This document shows positions 54,595-63,988 of a stretch of DNA of 64,000 nt, in pieces (positions within the stretch are counted from its first letter, which is position 1; every line of letters begins with the position of its first letter). The position numbers and the translations under genes are program-made. The stretch comes from an uncultured Dehalococcoidia bacterium (GTDB taxonomy: Bacteria; Chloroflexota; Dehalococcoidia; Lucifugimonadales; CAJWER01): the NCBI GenBank assembly GCA_958296115.1, contig OY282442.1, positions 2,896,943-2,960,942 on the forward strand, read 5' to 3'. The notes beneath the pieces are model-generated. The model made no database searches. It had not been told where the DNA came from and saw only the letters and a list, made by a program, of their open reading frames with translations.

Positions 54595-55338
54595 CTACTG
54601 GACGACGTCTGCGTGGTCCTGTATCGATGGCGGGGCCATGATGCGCCTTTGCTGGGCGGTCAGATTGGGGTAGTCGCTGGGGTCGTAGTACTCCTTTGCC
54701 CAAGACGAATGCGCCGGGCTGTACTTGTACAGGAGGGCGCGTCGCTCGTGGCTGGCGCTCCAGGGCATGGTGCCGTGTATCAGCGCTTCGGTGAAGAAGA
54801 GGGCGTCGCCGGCCTCGACGGGGGGCTGCGTAACGTATTCCGGGACCCGCTCGAACTGGCGGACTTCTCCGGGCAGGTTGTGCTGGAAGTTGGTCTTGTG
54901 GCTGCCCGGCACGCACGCGAAGCCCCCCGCGCCCGCCGGCGCGTCCGTGAGGAAGTAGGTTACCACGCACAGTCCGTTGCGCATGACGCCGTCCCTGTAC
55001 GAATACCAGTGGTCCCCCGTGTGCCCCGGTCCGCCGTGCAGCCCGCCGCGCGCGCTGCCCTCGCGCATGAAGATGCAGTAGTCGTGGTCAATCCTGAACC
55101 TGGGGTCTATGAGCTCGACCAAGTAGGGGACTATCTTGGGATGGTCTATCAGGCGAACGAAAGGGTCTCCCCATACGCTGATGATATCCTCGCGCATGAT
55201 GTTGTTGGGGTCGTGGTATGGGTACTTGGTGTCGGCGACGGCGTTGAGCTCGGCGAGCTCGGTGTCGGTCAGCGCGTTCTTGATGACCAAGTAGCCCTGC
55301 AGGTCGAATATGAACTTTTCTTCGGGTGTCATGCTCAT
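54595..55338 (-). CDS. Phytanoyl-CoA dioxygenase (PhyH) family protein
   Basis: Fe(II)/2-oxoglutarate oxygenase-like protein of 247 residues. The fold markers are LIDPRFRIDHDYCIFMREG, FLTDAPAGAGGFACVPGSH and the distal His/Arg region ALIHGTMPWSASHERRALLY. The usual HxD metal motif is not obvious: the corresponding stretch reads GGLHGGPGH, so the Asp ligand may be replaced. The substrate is unknown. The start is ATG 55338 with GGAGG a few nt upstream. It heads a set of catabolic-type genes. Confidence 0.8.
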   Translation of the reverse strand: MSMTPEEKFIFDLQGYLVIKNALTDTELAELNAVADTKYPYHDPNNIMREDIISVWGDPFVRLIDHPKIVPYLVELIDPRFRIDHDYCIFMREGSARGGLHGGPGHTGDHWYSYRDGVMRNGLCVVTYFLTDAPAGAGGFACVPGSHKTNFQHNLPGEVRQFERVPEYVTQPPVEAGDALFFTEALIHGTMPWSASHERRALLYKYSPAHSSWAKEYYDPSDYPNLTAQQRRIMAPPSIQDHADVVQ

Positions 55339-55501
55339 CGGTCCTCCTTCCGCGGCGTGGGAAGATTCAACATGACAGGCCGGCGGGCGTCAAGAGATTG
55401 TGGCCGCGGAGCGCGCTCGCTGCGCTGATGTGTGCGCTGCCTCCGATATTGATAATATATTACCGAGACGCCGGAGACCTGACCGCATGGAGGACAGACG
55501 C

Positions 55502-56512
55502 ATGACCACTGCCAATCCCGCCCTCGCCCTGAGCTATGTCAAGACCATCGGCATGACCAGCAACTCGGCCACCGGCAGGGGATTCGCCAACCCCATAGAC
55601 CTCGCTGTCACCGACGACGGCCGCATCCTCGTCCTCAACCGGGGCGAGTACGTCTTCTCACGCATCACCGTCTGCAACCTCGACGAGGACTACATCGGCG
55701 AAATCGGCTCCGACGGCGAGGGCGACGGCCAGTGGAGACTTCCCACGTCCATCGCGCTCGACAGCAAGGGCAACATCTACACCGCCGACGAGCGCCTCCA
55801 CCGCATCACCATCTTCGACCCGTCAGGCGCGTTCGCCGCGAAGTGGGGCGCCCACGGCAGCGGCCCAGGCGAGATCGACGGCCCCTCCGGGCTGGCGTTC
55901 GACGCCGACGACAACCTCTACGTCGTCGATCAGCGCAACGACCGCGTCCAAAAGTTCTCGGCCAGCGGCGACCCCATCATGCAGTTCGGCGAGCCCGGGA
56001 GTGAGCCGGGGCAATTCAACCGGCCGTGGGGCGTCTGCCTCGACTCCGACGGCGACGTCTACGTCGCCGACTGGCGCAACGACCGCGTCCAAAAGTTCTC
56101 ATCCAGCGGCGACCCCATCATGCAGCTGGGCGAGCCCGGACAGGAGGCCGGCATGTTGAACCGCCCGGCAGCCGTCGCAGTCACCGACGACGGCTACATC
56201 ATCGTCGCGGACTGGGGCAACGAGCGCGTCCAAGTCTTCGACGCGGCGGGCAGGTTCGAGCTGCTGCTGCAGGGCCAGGCCACGCTTTCCAAGTGGGCCG
56301 AAGACTTCCTGGCCGCGAACCCGGACGAGGCCGCCCAGCGCGCCATCTCCAACCTCACACCCGACCTGCCGCCCCATCTCCATACCCCATACCACATCGC
56401 ATCCCAGACCGAACCCTACTTCTGGGGCCCAACCTCCGTGAACCTCGACGCCGAAGGCCGCATATACATAACCGAGTCCGCCCGCCACCGCTTCCAGGTG
56501 TACAGCAGATAA
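55502..56512 (+). CDS. NHL-repeat beta-propeller protein
   Basis: 336-residue propeller with about six NHL repeats, each with the GxFxxPxGVxxDxxGxxYVAD pattern; examples are QFNRPWGVCLDSDGDVYVAD and IDGPSGLAFDADDNLYVVD. NHL domains bind proteins, RNA or act as lactonase-like enzymes; no role can be assigned. I start at ATG 55502, which has GGAGG at 55489-55493; frames from 55400 would begin before the AT-rich promoter near 55450. There is no signal peptide. Confidence 0.78.
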   Translation: MTTANPALALSYVKTIGMTSNSATGRGFANPIDLAVTDDGRILVLNRGEYVFSRITVCNLDEDYIGEIGSDGEGDGQWRLPTSIALDSKGNIYTADERLHRITIFDPSGAFAAKWGAHGSGPGEIDGPSGLAFDADDNLYVVDQRNDRVQKFSASGDPIMQFGEPGSEPGQFNRPWGVCLDSDGDVYVADWRNDRVQKFSSSGDPIMQLGEPGQEAGMLNRPAAVAVTDDGYIIVADWGNERVQVFDAAGRFELLLQGQATLSKWAEDFLAANPDEAAQRAISNLTPDLPPHLHTPYHIASQTEPYFWGPTSVNLDAEGRIYITESARHRFQVYSR

Positions 56513-56569
56513 CCGCCGTGGCTCACTGAGCGGCCCTCCTCCCACGCGCCGCCACCCTGAGAATCCCCC

Positions 56570-57616
56570 TCACCAGCTTGACACGAACCGCCCTCGGTTG
56601 GGGACCGGCGGATGCACCGCCGTTCCGCCGTTCAAGTGCGACTCGTATATCCCGAACCCGATCTCCGTCCCTATCATGGTTGCCCTCAGATTGCTGACGC
56701 CGGGCTTGCCCGTCCTGATGGACTCCGCCAGCTCACGAATCTTCCGCTCCGTCCCGCTCCAGTGCTCCGCCTCCGGAACCGCGACCGGCTCGTAGAACCG
56801 CGTCTCGCCTATCCGCTTGCGCACGACCAGCGACTCCCCGTCGTTCACCGTCCGAATCAGCCCACCCTCGCAAACCAGCTCGAACTCCAGCCCAACGCCC
56901 GCGCCCGCCACGTGCAGCGTCTTGCCGTCCGCAAAGTCCACCAGCGCCGACCTTATCGGCGTGTCCTTCACGAACCGCATCCCCGACGCGTCGCCCTCTG
57001 CCGGATTCAGCTCCGCAAGCGTGCCGCGGATAGCCACCGGATCCGGGTCTCCGAGCAGGTACAGCAGCGTGTCTAGGTAGTGCCCGCCGACGCTGTTCCC
57101 CGCAAAGCCCACGACCGACTCTACACCCCCGAGATCGCCGCTGTCCGCGATCCCTCGCGCCTGCCTGTACACCGCCCAGTTGCGGCGCATCGGCCCGAAC
57201 TCCAGGAATACGCCATTCCGCTCGAATGCTTCCCTGATGGCGTCCGCCTCGTTCAGCGTGCAGCACAGAGGCTTTTCGGCATAGATCCCCTTCACGCCGC
57301 GCTCCGCGCCGTATATCATCGGCTCCGCATGCTGCTCCGGCCGCGTGCCGACGCTCAGGATGTCCAGCCGCTCGGCGTCGATCATCTCCCGGAAGTCCGT
57401 ATAGCCGCGCGGCACGCCCCACCGCTCGCAGAACGCATCCAGCTTCTCCTCCACGACGTCGCACGCGGCCACCATCTCCACTTCCTCCACCACCTTGTAC
57501 GCCGCCGCGTGGCTGTGCGGCAGCCGAATCCCGCCCAACCGCCGCCCGCGCACCTCGTCCTCGATAGTGCTCGTCATCCGCCCGCACCCAACTACGCCTA
57601 CCCTCAGCTTCTCCAT
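56570..57616 (-). CDS. Gfo/Idh/MocA family oxidoreductase
   Basis: NAD(P)-dependent dehydrogenase acting on sugars, inositols or similar polyols (348 residues). The Rossmann start VGVVGCGRMTSTIEDE, the middle SVGTRPEQHAEP and the EKPLCCTLNEADAI segment (catalytic Lys) are typical. The C-terminal domain shows SVGGHYLDTLLYLLGDP. It is adjacent to an aldo/keto reductase gene on the same strand, 24 bp away, so the two may process one substrate. Confidence 0.85.
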   Translation of the reverse strand: MEKLRVGVVGCGRMTSTIEDEVRGRRLGGIRLPHSHAAAYKVVEEVEMVAACDVVEEKLDAFCERWGVPRGYTDFREMIDAERLDILSVGTRPEQHAEPMIYGAERGVKGIYAEKPLCCTLNEADAIREAFERNGVFLEFGPMRRNWAVYRQARGIADSGDLGGVESVVGFAGNSVGGHYLDTLLYLLGDPDPVAIRGTLAELNPAEGDASGMRFVKDTPIRSALVDFADGKTLHVAGAGVGLEFELVCEGGLIRTVNDGESLVVRKRIGETRFYEPVAVPEAEHWSGTERKIRELAESIRTGKPGVSNLRATMIGTEIGFGIYESHLNGGTAVHPPVPNRGRFVSSW

Positions 57617-57640
57617 GCTTGCTCCTCCGCGCCGGGTCGT

Positions 57641-58543
57641 TCAGGCCCTGACGCCGACTGCGTCCAGGCGGCGCCTGGCCTCCGCGTAGGTGTCGTGCGG
57701 CAGGGGCCCCTTGCGGGCCGCCGCGACGTTCTCCGCGAGGTGGTCGCGGTTCTTGGTGCCGACAATCGTAGTGTGCAGGTCCGGGTGCGAGATCGTGAAG
57801 CGCAGCATGAACGCGGTGCGGCTCTCCCCCTCGTCCAGCAGGTCGTTCAGCCGCGCCTCTCCGAACTTGGCCCAGGAGTCAGGCCGCGATACCCCGGACC
57901 TGCCCGGCTCCCCCTTTGCGACGCCGCCGCGGATTATCGTCCCCGCGCCGGCCCCCGCCGCCCTGGTGATCCAGGACTCGTGCTCGCGATTCAGCCCGGA
58001 GTACGGGATCTGGAACACATCGAAGACCCCCATCGCAATGTGGTCTGCGAGATTCGGCAGAGTAGAGGACGAACCCAGCAATCGGATCTTGCCATCCGCC
58101 TTCAGGTCCAGCAGCGTTTGGATTGCGTCCTCGCGCTTGAGCGCTTCCTGCGCGGGCGACGAATGGAACTGCACCGCGTCCAGGTAGTCGGTCCGCATCC
58201 GCTGCAGGCTCTGGTTGACCCCGGCCACGATGTTGTCCTTGGTGAACACGTGCTCCCCCGGGCCCTGCTGGCCGACCGGACACCCGCACTTGGACGCGAG
58301 GAAGAACTCGCCGCGGCGGTGAGAGATGTGCCTTCCGATGAATTCCTCGCTCCGCCCGTAGTCTATAGACGTGTCTATGAAGTTGATCCCGGCGTCAAGT
58401 ACTGCGTTCAGAATCCGCCCCGCCTCCTCATCCTCGATGGGCCGGCCCCGGTCGCCGGCCCTCACCTCCATCGCCCCGTACCCCAGCCGCGTAACTTCGA
58501 GGCCGGTATTGCCCAGCCGCGCCTTCCCCAGTCCCGTATCCAT
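57641..58543 (-). CDS. Aldo/keto reductase
   Basis: NADPH-dependent carbonyl reductase with a TIM-barrel fold (300 residues). The catalytic set is visible: Asp and Tyr in FIDTSIDYGRSEEFIG, Lys in FFLASKCGCP and His in AVQFHSSP. The cofactor end reads TIVGTKNRDHLAENV. It lies between the threonine synthase and Gfo/Idh/MocA genes on the minus strand. The substrate is not predictable from sequence. Confidence 0.88.
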   Translation of the reverse strand: MDTGLGKARLGNTGLEVTRLGYGAMEVRAGDRGRPIEDEEAGRILNAVLDAGINFIDTSIDYGRSEEFIGRHISHRRGEFFLASKCGCPVGQQGPGEHVFTKDNIVAGVNQSLQRMRTDYLDAVQFHSSPAQEALKREDAIQTLLDLKADGKIRLLGSSSTLPNLADHIAMGVFDVFQIPYSGLNREHESWITRAAGAGAGTIIRGGVAKGEPGRSGVSRPDSWAKFGEARLNDLLDEGESRTAFMLRFTISHPDLHTTIVGTKNRDHLAENVAAARKGPLPHDTYAEARRRLDAVGVRA

Positions 58544-58579
58544 GTGAACCTCCTGTATTCGTTCGTGTTCGGCTGCCGA

Positions 58580-59905
58580 TTACGTCAGCTTCCCATCCAG
58601 GGCCCCCAGCACCGAATCGTAGTCGCCCGGCAGCTCCACCGGCGCGTTCGCGAGGCTCGACTCCACGCCCCTCAGCCCATTGCCGTGGTAACTCACCTTG
58701 AAGTCCACGAACTTCAGCCCGTTAGCCGTCGAGACCACGATAACCCTGTCCTTGCTCCCTATCTCCCGCCGCTCGATCAGCTTTAGCATCGCCGCCAGCG
58801 CCACGCCGGTCTGCGGGCAGCTGAACAGCCCAGTCCGGTCCGCCTGCGCCGCCGCGTCAGCCAGCTCGTCCTCCGTCGCCTGCTCCACCACCCCATCGAA
58901 CTCCTTCAGTATCGGTATAGCCCGACCCGCGCTCACAGGATTCCCGATCTGGATTGCGCTCGCCGCCGTCGCGGAAGCCGCCACTGGCTCGTACTCCGTG
59001 AAGCCCGTCAGGTAGCTCCTGTACAGCGGATTCGCCGACTCCGCCTGCGCGCAGACCAGCCGTGGAAGCCGTTGGATAACCCCCAGGTCGCGCATCATCA
59101 GGAACCCCAGGCCTATGGCAGTGATGTTCCCCAAGTTGCCGCCCGGCACGATAACCCAGTCAGGCGCCTCCCAATCGAACTGCTGCACTATCTCGATGCT
59201 TATGGTCTTCTGGCCCTCGATCCGCAGCGGGTTCACCGAATTCGCTAGGTAGAACCGCCTGTCCTCGCTCAACTGCTGCACGATGGCCATGCAGCCGTCG
59301 AAATCCGTGTCGAGCGCGAGGGTGATAGCCCCGTTCGCAAGCGGCTGGATTAGCTGCGCCACCGACACGCGATCCCGCGGCAACAGCACGACCGACGGGA
59401 TGCCGGCGGCCGCGCAGTACGCCGAGACCGACGCCGACGTGTCCCCTGTGGAAGCGCAGATAACCGCCGATACATCAGCGCCGCGGCTCATCGTATCCTT
59501 CACCGCCGACACCAGCACCGTGATGCCCAGGTCCTTGAACGAACCCGAATGGCTGTTGCCGCTCTGCTTGATCCACAAATCGTCCAGCCCCACAAGCTCG
59601 CCCAGCCGCTCCGCCCGGAACATGTTCGTGCCGCCCTCGTACATCGAGACGATGTTCGAGTTCGAGATGTGCGGATACACCCACTCCTTCTTGCCCCATA
59701 CGCCGCTGCCGTAAGGGGCCTCGGTCCGCATGTACCGCTGGTCGAACAGGGACATCCACGCGGCGGGGCTGCGCTTCCTCAGCGCCTCCACGTCATGCGC
59801 GACCTCCAGCAGCCCCCCGCACGCCGAGCAGTGGTAGAGCACGTCCGTAAGCTCGCGCCGACCCGCGCACCCCTCGCTGCACCTGAACCAAGCGTCATAC
59901 TGCAT
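58580..59905 (-). CDS. thrC: Threonine synthase (PLP-dependent)
   Basis: Converts O-phosphohomoserine to threonine. The 441-residue protein has an N-terminal zinc-ribbon-like region (CSEGC, then CSACGG), PLP Lys in [11 protein letters not shown] and the phosphate-binding glycine loop [18 protein letters not shown] 59905 is used because it has GGGAGGG nearby and begins the family's N-terminus; the frame is open to 60166 but that stretch overlaps the AAA ATPase gene. It is upstream of the aldo/keto reductase gene. Confidence 0.88.
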   Translation of the reverse strand: MQYDAWFRCSEGCAGRRELTDVLYHCSACGGLLEVAHDVEALRKRSPAAWMSLFDQRYMRTEAPYGSGVWGKKEWVYPHISNSNIVSMYEGGTNMFRAERLGELVGLDDLWIKQSGNSHSGSFKDLGITVLVSAVKDTMSRGADVSAVICASTGDTSASVSAYCAAAGIPSVVLLPRDRVSVAQLIQPLANGAITLALDTDFDGCMAIVQQLSEDRRFYLANSVNPLRIEGQKTISIEIVQQFDWEAPDWVIVPGGNLGNITAIGLGFLMMRDLGVIQRLPRLVCAQAESANPLYRSYLTGFTEYEPVAASATAASAIQIGNPVSAGRAIPILKEFDGVVEQATEDELADAAAQADRTGLFSCPQTGVALAAMLKLIERREIGSKDRVIVVSTANGLKFVDFKVSYHGNGLRGVESSLANAPVELPGDYDSVLGALDGKLT

Positions 59906-59996
59906 CGCGCCGCCCTCCCACCCAAGATTGTAAGGCCTGCGCCAATCATAATCTATTGGCTGGGACCGCTTGCCGAATCGCTCGGAGCGGTCTGTC

Positions 59997-61151
59997 TTAT
60001 TGGCCCTGCTCCTCCAGTTGGCGAAGGATGAAGGCATCGAGCAGCGGCACGGCAAGCGAATATCTCCCCCGCCGGTTCTTGTAGACCAGGCCGGCTTCGC
60101 CCAGCGAGACCAGCATTCGATTGACGTGGCTGCTCGTGAACGGCTTGGCAGAGCGCTTGGACGCACTGACGATATCCTGTACGCTGAACTCCCTCGACGA
60201 GCTGTCCAGATGCGCGATTATCACTAGCAGATCGCGTTGCCTGTCTGTCACCCTCGCCCACCGCCCCGCGAAGAAATCGTCGTCCAGCTTCCGCAATATG
60301 CCGGAGATGGGAATCTCCGCCCTTGGCTGGAGCATCCACACGTCGAACGCCTCCCTGCAAATGAACTGGATGAAGTACGGGTAGCCGCGGCTGGCTTCAT
60401 AGATGCGCTTGACAGATTCGGGCGTGAGACTGGTCGGGCTGCCGAAGCTCTCTATGGGCTTGGTCATCGCGTCGGAGCTGGCCTGCTCGCTCAGCCTGTC
60501 GAGCATGACTACCCGGAACATGCGCTCTGCAAATGTTCTTGCGTCTACCAGCTTGGGAAAGAGCGTAGGCAGCCCGACCAGCGCAAGCATGTACGGCGTC
60601 CCTTTTCGCTGGATAGACTGGAACGCGTCGAGGAGCAGTGACAGCGGATACTCGTCGCGAGATCCATGGTCCGCGAGGTTCTGCGCCTCATCATAGGCGA
60701 ACACGACGCCAGGGACGCCATTCGGCTCCAAGGCATCCCATGTCCTGTCCAAGACCGCCTTCAGCTTGTCGGACGCCAAGCCGGGCGTGTCGTTCCAGAT
60801 ACGCTGCAGGGCGTTGAAGTCCAGGACCCGCTCGGCGGTCCCTGCCGTTGGGACGAACCCCGCGCTCGGCCTCTTCCGCGTGCTGACGACGATATTGGAT
60901 GTAGCGACCGCAAGGTCGGCGAGCAGGCGCGTCGAAAGGTTGCGCTCCGTCATGCTGGAAGACTCGGACAAGTCGTTGCCGACCCAGAGCCAGTCCTTCG
61001 CGTGCGCCATGGGCTTTAGCGTGTCGAGCAGCACAGTCTTGCCAACTCCACGCAGCCCCGTAAGCACGAGGTTGTCCAGGATGGACTCCTGGTCGAGCAG
61101 GCGGGCGAACTCCTCTTTCTCTCGTTCCCGCCCCGCTAGGTACGGCGGCAT
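59997..61151 (-). CDS. AAA+ ATPase with C-terminal winged helix
   Basis: 384-residue ATPase of the AAA_16/archaeal-ATPase type. Walker A is [10 protein letters not shown] and Walker [10 protein letters not shown]; an Orc/Cdc6-like lid domain follows. The C-terminus is a winged helix ([30 protein letters not shown]). It may be a DNA-binding regulator or a mobile-element/defence ATPase; neither is shown. I use ATG 61151; the longer frame to 61238 runs into the AT-rich promoter. Two TGTA-type palindromes lie upstream. Confidence 0.75.
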   Translation of the reverse strand: MPPYLAGREREKEEFARLLDQESILDNLVLTGLRGVGKTVLLDTLKPMAHAKDWLWVGNDLSESSSMTERNLSTRLLADLAVATSNIVVSTRKRPSAGFVPTAGTAERVLDFNALQRIWNDTPGLASDKLKAVLDRTWDALEPNGVPGVVFAYDEAQNLADHGSRDEYPLSLLLDAFQSIQRKGTPYMLALVGLPTLFPKLVDARTFAERMFRVVMLDRLSEQASSDAMTKPIESFGSPTSLTPESVKRIYEASRGYPYFIQFICREAFDVWMLQPRAEIPISGILRKLDDDFFAGRWARVTDRQRDLLVIIAHLDSSSREFSVQDIVSASKRSAKPFTSSHVNRMLVSLGEAGLVYKNRRGRYSLAVPLLDAFILRQLEEQGQ

Positions 61152-61199
61152 GTGCCCCGCCCCGGGTCGGAATGGGTTCAGGATAGGCCTTATTGACAA

Positions 61200-61226
61200 T
61201 GTATTACACCTGAATGTAAATTTACA
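61200..61226. promoter_or_regulatory. Palindromic operator-like sites upstream of the AAA ATPase gene
   Basis: TGTATTACA (61200-61208) and the perfect 12-bp palindrome TGTAAATTTACA (61215-61226), in an AT-rich stretch between divergent genes. Likely binding sites for a dimeric regulator. Confidence 0.55.
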
Positions 61227-61293
61227 CCGCGAAGTCAATTTATATCATTATGCAATTCCTGTCAACTTGGAGGGCCGGAGCCGTTCGCCTGGC

Positions 61294-61317
61294 TCCTCTG
61301 GTTGCATATGGAACAGG
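61294..61317 (+). repeat. 24-bp direct repeat, copy 1
   Basis: Matches 63965-63988 at 22 of 24 positions; the two copies flank the large hydrolase gene. Confidence 0.75.
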
Positions 61318-61417
61318 ATACACGGATGCCTATTGAGTTCTCGGTGGTGTAGGGTTACAGAGCAAACATCAGCTAGCCAGTATGCATCTCTCCCAGCGCC
61401 GCTCCGGAGGTCCCCCT

Positions 61418-63898
61418 ATGACCGACTACCAGCCCCTCGACATATCGGCCTACGGCAACGCGCGCCTGTCCATCCTCGAAGCCCCGGACAAGCCCGCCGC
61501 CGGCCTCCAGGCATTTCGCGGCCTGCCCTTCCTCGTCGCCCCGCGCGTCCTGCGCCTCCGCGGCAACGACGCGCCAGTAACCATCCCCATTAGTCGGGCC
61601 GCTCGCCGCGTCCTGTTCGCCCACGTCCAGCTCGAAACCACCGCGCATCAGGATGGACGCTGGGGCCGCCCCGTCGCCGACTACGTATTCACCACCGCCG
61701 GCGCCGCGGAATATCGAGTCCCCATCAGGGAGCGCTTCGAAATCGGCGTACTGCCTGGCCGGGGCGCGATACCCGGCGGCATCGGCTCACAGTTCCTCGC
61801 CGTCACCGACCATTACGCCGAGCTCATGCCCCGCTACGAAGGCGAATTCGGCAGGGCAGGCTGGCGCCTGATGGACAGCCGAGGCGAAACCACCCGCTGG
61901 TTCTACCTATGGGCCTGGCGGAACCCCTATCCCGATGACCCCATCGAGTCGGTCGAGATAGTCCCGCGAGGCCCGCAATTCGCCATTGCCGCCCTGACCT
62001 TGGGCCACGCCGACGAGCATCCCTTCGCACGCGAGGGCCGCGTGCCCGCTCGCATCGTCCTCAACAACCCCGACCACGCCGCCGCGCCGTTCGACCTGGA
62101 AGTCGAGATAGACAGGGGCGTCGCCGCATACCCATACCCGCTGCCCAGCCAGACCGCCGAAGAGTTCCTCGCCGACCCCTACAAGGGCTGGGGCCAGCCC
62201 AAGAACGAAGCCTCCAGCCCCGCGTACGTCGAGGTATCCGGCGCTCCCTCCGCAACCCTCACCGTCCGCCACGCCGGCCGCGAGATAGGCGCAGTCCGAT
62301 GGGGCGACGCACTCGAGCGCCGCGCCGTCGATACGCCCAACGTCAGCATCGAGCTCACCGAACCCGGCCGAAACTGGGTCAACGTCTCCGTCGTGGACCA
62401 CGACACCGGCAGGCCCGCGCCGTGCCGCATACACTTTCGATCCCCCGACGGAGCGCCATACCAGCCATACGGCCACCACAACCACGTCAATTCCGGCCTC
62501 GACACCTTCAACTACGACGTAGGCGGCGACCTCCGCATGGGCCAGGTTACATACGCCTACATCGACGGCTCGTGCCAGGGCTGGCTGCCCAGGGGAGAGG
62601 TCATCGTGGACGCCGCTCGCGGCTTCGAATACGAGCCACTGCGCGAGGCTGTAACCATAGCGCCGGGCCAGCGCGAGCTCACCATACGCCTCAAGCGCTG
62701 GACGAACATGAACCGGCGCGGCTGGTACAGCGGCGACTCCCACGTCCACTTCCTCTCGGCGCAGGGCGCGCTGTTCGAAGCGCAGGCCGAGGACCTGAAC
62801 GTCGTGAACCTGCTCCAGTGCCAGTGGGGCAGCCTCTTCACGGGCACGGAGGAGTTCACCGGCGCGCCGCACGTCTCCCGCAGCGGCGACACAGCGGTGT
62901 ACGTCTGCCAGGAGAACCGCCAGCATCTCATGGGGCACATGATCCTGATGGGCCTGAAGCGCCACGTCATGCCGTGGTGCAGCGACGGCCCCGGCGAAGC
63001 CGAAATAGGCGGCACGATGGAAGCCACGCTCAGCGATTGGGCCGACCAGTGCCGCGAACAGGGCGGAACCGTGGCAGCCGCGCACTTCTGGGGACTCAAC
63101 CGCGAAGCCGCAGCCCTCGTCGCCACTAATCGCCTCGACGCCATCGAGTTCAAGGGCCATCAGAACCAGTTCCCCCACGACGAGTACTACCGCGTTCTGA
63201 ACTGCGGCTACCGAATCCCCCTCGTAGGCGGCACGGACAAAATGAGTAGCGAGGTCGCCGTCGGTCAATGGCGCACCTACGCTCGCCTGCTCGACGGCCA
63301 GCCGTTCACCTACGACAACTGGCGGCGAAGCGTGGAGATGGGCCGAACGTTCATGACCTCCGGCCCTATCATAGACTTCAGCGTCGATGGCCGCGAGATA
63401 GGCGACACGATAGCCATGCCCGGGCCAGGAGCGGTAGAGGTCGAAGTGCGGGCCGAAAGCGTCCTGCCGATACACCGCCTAGAGGTCGTGCTCAACGGCC
63501 AAGTCGCGGCGTCCACCGAGTCTCCCGGCGGCGCGCGCATTCTGGAGCTCCGCGAGACGCTGCGCGTGGACGGTCACTCTTGGATAGCCGCGAGGTGCGG
63601 CAGTCCATCTTACTTCGGGGACCCGCCCGGCGACGACATGCGGCGCGGAATATACGCCCACACTTCGCCCATCTACATAGCCTGCGGCGGCGAATGGCGG
63701 ATGTTCGACCAGCCCACCGCCGAGCACATGCTGACCGTAGTCAACGGCGGCCTCGATTACATCCGCGAGACCTCCGCCCAATACCTCCATCACGACGTAA
63801 CCCATCACCACGGCGAGAGCGACCACATAGCCTGGCTCCAGCGCCCCTTGCACCAGGCGCGCCAAGCCCTCGAAGCCCGCCTAGCGGCAGGGCGATGA
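61418..63898 (+). CDS. Large CehA/McbA-type PHP-like metallohydrolase
   Basis: 826-residue protein. The N-terminal 400 residues form beta-rich domains of unknown function (FRGLPFLVAPRVLRLRGND). The C-terminal half has PHP-like metal motifs: YSGDSHVHFLSAQG, then VVNLLQCQWGS, AAAHFWG, and VGGTDKMSSEVAVGQWRTY. CehA/McbA relatives hydrolyse carbamates, esters or phosphoesters. ATG 61418 is chosen on GGAGG at 61406-61410. No signal peptide is visible. A strong hairpin follows the stop. Confidence 0.75.
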   Translation: MTDYQPLDISAYGNARLSILEAPDKPAAGLQAFRGLPFLVAPRVLRLRGNDAPVTIPISRAARRVLFAHVQLETTAHQDGRWGRPVADYVFTTAGAAEYRVPIRERFEIGVLPGRGAIPGGIGSQFLAVTDHYAELMPRYEGEFGRAGWRLMDSRGETTRWFYLWAWRNPYPDDPIESVEIVPRGPQFAIAALTLGHADEHPFAREGRVPARIVLNNPDHAAAPFDLEVEIDRGVAAYPYPLPSQTAEEFLADPYKGWGQPKNEASSPAYVEVSGAPSATLTVRHAGREIGAVRWGDALERRAVDTPNVSIELTEPGRNWVNVSVVDHDTGRPAPCRIHFRSPDGAPYQPYGHHNHVNSGLDTFNYDVGGDLRMGQVTYAYIDGSCQGWLPRGEVIVDAARGFEYEPLREAVTIAPGQRELTIRLKRWTNMNRRGWYSGDSHVHFLSAQGALFEAQAEDLNVVNLLQCQWGSLFTGTEEFTGAPHVSRSGDTAVYVCQENRQHLMGHMILMGLKRHVMPWCSDGPGEAEIGGTMEATLSDWADQCREQGGTVAAAHFWGLNREAAALVATNRLDAIEFKGHQNQFPHDEYYRVLNCGYRIPLVGGTDKMSSEVAVGQWRTYARLLDGQPFTYDNWRRSVEMGRTFMTSGPIIDFSVDGREIGDTIAMPGPGAVEVEVRAESVLPIHRLEVVLNGQVAASTESPGGARILELRETLRVDGHSWIAARCGSPSYFGDPPGDDMRRGIYAHTSPIYIACGGEWRMFDQPTAEHMLTVVNGGLDYIRETSAQYLHHDVTHHHGESDHIAWLQRPLHQARQALEARLAAGR

Positions 63899-63909
63899 GT
63901 GACAATGAA

Positions 63910-63941
63910 GCCTGCCGCGTCAATTGCGTCTCGCGGCGGGC
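63910..63941 (+). terminator. Hairpin after the hydrolase gene
   Basis: GCCTGCCGCG pairs with CGCGGCGGGC (10 pairs, one T-G) around a 12-nt loop, 11 bp after the stop. No T-run follows. Confidence 0.55.
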
Positions 63942-63964
63942 TTCCAGGACGCAAAGCCGCTGAT

Positions 63965-63988
63965 TCCTCTGGTTGCGTATGGAACCGG
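63965..63988 (+). repeat. 24-bp direct repeat, copy 2
   Basis: Partner of 61294-61317. It lies just beyond the hairpin at the window's edge; any gene it precedes is outside the window. Confidence 0.75.

Noticed and set aside
61907-63475. 522-codon frame on the minus strand
   Set aside because: It is the antisense shadow of the CehA/McbA-type gene, caused by high GC content, and has no recognisable domain.
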